Assembly: GCA_026709725.1 (NCBI GenBank)
Contig: JAPOSK010000486.1
Location: forward strand, 1 to 7,065
Reading direction: 5' to 3'
Origin: Paracoccaceae bacterium
Lineage (GTDB): Bacteria > Pseudomonadota > Alphaproteobacteria > Rhodobacterales > Rhodobacteraceae
DNA: 7,065 bases
In this document: positions 5,926 through 7,065 of the stretch, one piece after another
Numbering within the stretch: the stretch's first letter is position 1
How the letters are laid out: the number at the start of each line of letters is the position of its first letter
Translations under genes and position numbers: made by a program
Notes under the pieces: model-generated
Databases searched by the model: none
The model's input: only the letters and a program-made list of their open reading frames with translations
Told to the model about the DNA's origin: nothing

Positions 5926-7065
5926 CTAATTGCCGAGGGAGGGTTCGAGAAATGTTGTCCCGATTGCGGAGCGGCGGGCCGTGTCAAGGTCAAGTGACAT
6001 GGGGATGTATTCGCCGATGCGCCAGAGGCGACCGAGGTCATTGTAGTGCCGGGAGAGGAAATGACCCGACTGGCCGGTGGCGATGATGAAGCGGGAATTG
6101 TCCGGATTGGCCATATCATAAACACCGCGGTATCCCGGCCCGTCGCTTGAGTGATAGGGGGTGTCGGTATCCCAGTCAATGGCTGTGCGATTGAGGGTGT
6201 GATCACCTCCCGACACGGGATGATGAATGTCAAAGAACCATGTGAAAACAGGTGAATTGCCAAGGGTGGTGTGTCGATGGGCCGCCTGATGGACATTCCC
6301 CCATCGCCATGCGTCCATATCGGCGCCATGAATTGCAACAAGCTGTGTCAGGGCCCGGTCAAGGGCCAGGGCCGCAATGTTTTCGCAATCTTCGATCTCG
6401 GCAGTCTGGATGATGTCACACCAGATCCAGGCATCGTCCACATCAAGGAAAACGCGTTGGATAAACTCAATATTGGGGCGGCGAAACTCCTGCCCAAGCT
6501 CCCCGAGCTCATCGGTGATGATCAATGCCATCAGGGCATCAAGCCACGCTGTGTAAATCAGGGGTTCTGCACTGTATTCATCCATGCTCCCGACCCAGGC
6601 CTTCAGGCGGCGCAGGGCTTCCGAGCGGCGCCTGATGACGGGATCATCGGTTATGTCGGTAATGGTGCTCCAGAGATCGCGTGCGATGATGGGAACGACG
6701 GTACGTGCCGCCTGGGAGATGCTGTCAGTCTGGGCCGAGATGGTGCTGTCAACGGACTGGACGGGGTTGTTTTCCAGAATGGCCCGAAGGCGTTTATGGC
6801 GCAGCGTGTCGCCCCAGATATGGCTGAGATGCTCAGGAAAACGGCCAGCCGGCAGTCGATTGTTGGTGTTGAGGATGAACCCTTCATAAGGGTTGTGGTT
6901 GCGGGGCAGCAGCTCATAGGGAAACTCACCCTGCCAGCGGTTGCGATACTTCCAGCCGGCCGATGGCAACTGCCCCTGGGTTTCGTGAAACCCGTGCCGG
7001 ACCGGGGCCGCGCCAACGGTCTGCATGGCAATGGTGTTGCGGTCAGCAAGCAGGAGATTGAGGGA
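5926..7065 (-). CDS. Penicillin-acylase-family Ntn hydrolase, C-terminal part (runs off right edge)
   Basis: The frame is open from the right edge to TAG at 5928-5926, showing 379 residues of the beta chain. Members are self-cleaving N-terminal nucleophile amidases, usually exported to the periplasm, that hydrolyse amide bonds in beta-lactam side chains, acyl-homoserine lactones or related amides. Family features in order (fragment numbering): NLLLAD at 3-8, GWKYRNRWQGEFP at 37-49, NPYEGFILNTNN at 58-69 (the segment that in E. coli penicillin G acylase carries the oxyanion-hole Asn), AWRWGNVHQAAHRHTTLG at 252-269, then a GGDHTLNR segment and GQSGHFLSRHYND at 331-343, the typical C-terminal signature. 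The signal peptide, alpha chain, spacer and nucleophilic Ser lie beyond the window, so substrate cannot be judged. An internal ATG at 7026 is not the true start. No frameshift is seen. It is not evidently in an operon with the restriction genes; a 636-bp gap separates its stop from the recombinase remnant. Confidence 0.88.
   Translation of the reverse strand, partial: SLNLLLADRNTIAMQTVGAAPVRHGFHETQGQLPSAGWKYRNRWQGEFPYELLPRNHNPYEGFILNTNNRLPAGRFPEHLSHIWGDTLRHKRLRAILENNPVQSVDSTISAQTDSISQAARTVVPIIARDLWSTITDITDDPVIRRRSEALRRLKAWVGSMDEYSAEPLIYTAWLDALMALIITDELGELGQEFRRPNIEFIQRVFLDVDDAWIWCDIIQTAEIEDCENIAALALDRALTQLVAIHGADMDAWRWGNVHQAAHRHTTLGNSPVFTWFFDIHHPVSGGDHTLNRTAIDWDTDTPYHSSDGPGYRGVYDMANPDNSRFIIATGQSGHFLSRHYNDLGRLWRIGEYIPMSLDLDTARRSAIGTTFLEPSLGN

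Noticed and set aside
1..7065. CRISPR array, tRNA or rRNA genes
   Set aside because: I saw no spaced direct repeats and no tRNA-like or rRNA-like sequence when reading the window.

Overview
The window looks like an alphaproteobacterial chromosome segment. It has moderately high GC, and its Hfq carries the alphaproteobacterial signature [16 protein letters not shown]. An acetic-acid-bacteria or other Rhodospirillales-type host is possible, but I cannot prove this from the sequence. The window reads as an accessory island with signs of decay, flanked by two apparently healthy genes.

Layout. Positions 1-188 are very GC-rich and hold no gene I can identify. A divergent Hfq-family gene on the plus strand (261-539) follows, with an AAC-repeat leader next to its Shine-Dalgarno sequence. 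A convergent 3' spacer (540-781) separates it from a minus-strand operon, which reads from right to left. That operon consists of an N-terminally truncated, frameshifted type I restriction motor subunit (hsdR, about 4921-2613), a small frame-broken gene of unknown function (2503-2106), and an intact 443-residue protein (2113-782). The last protein has a C-terminal fold like ImmA/IrrE, but its HExxH zinc motif is destroyed. The small gene and the ImmA/IrrE-like gene overlap by 8 bp.

Upstream of the hsdR remnant, on the plus strand, lies the C-terminal tail of a serine recombinase (resolvase/invertase family, about 5085-5289), broken by two single-base losses. A stretch without an identifiable gene (5290-5925) follows. 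The window ends with the C-terminal 379 codons of a penicillin-acylase-family Ntn hydrolase on the minus strand, which runs off the right edge.

Interpretation. hsdR has lost its N-terminal nuclease domain and there is no hsdM or hsdS in the window, so classical type I restriction cannot be encoded here. The recombinase remnant beside the truncation suggests that mobile-element activity removed the front of the operon. The hsdR / small protein / pseudo-ImmA arrangement is the most interesting unit: the two downstream genes may be accessory to, or partners of, a type I restriction locus, and only the last is still fully open. Two observations on hfq also deserve attention: substitutions at RNA-binding positions, and an (ARN)5 tract abutting its own ribosome binding site.
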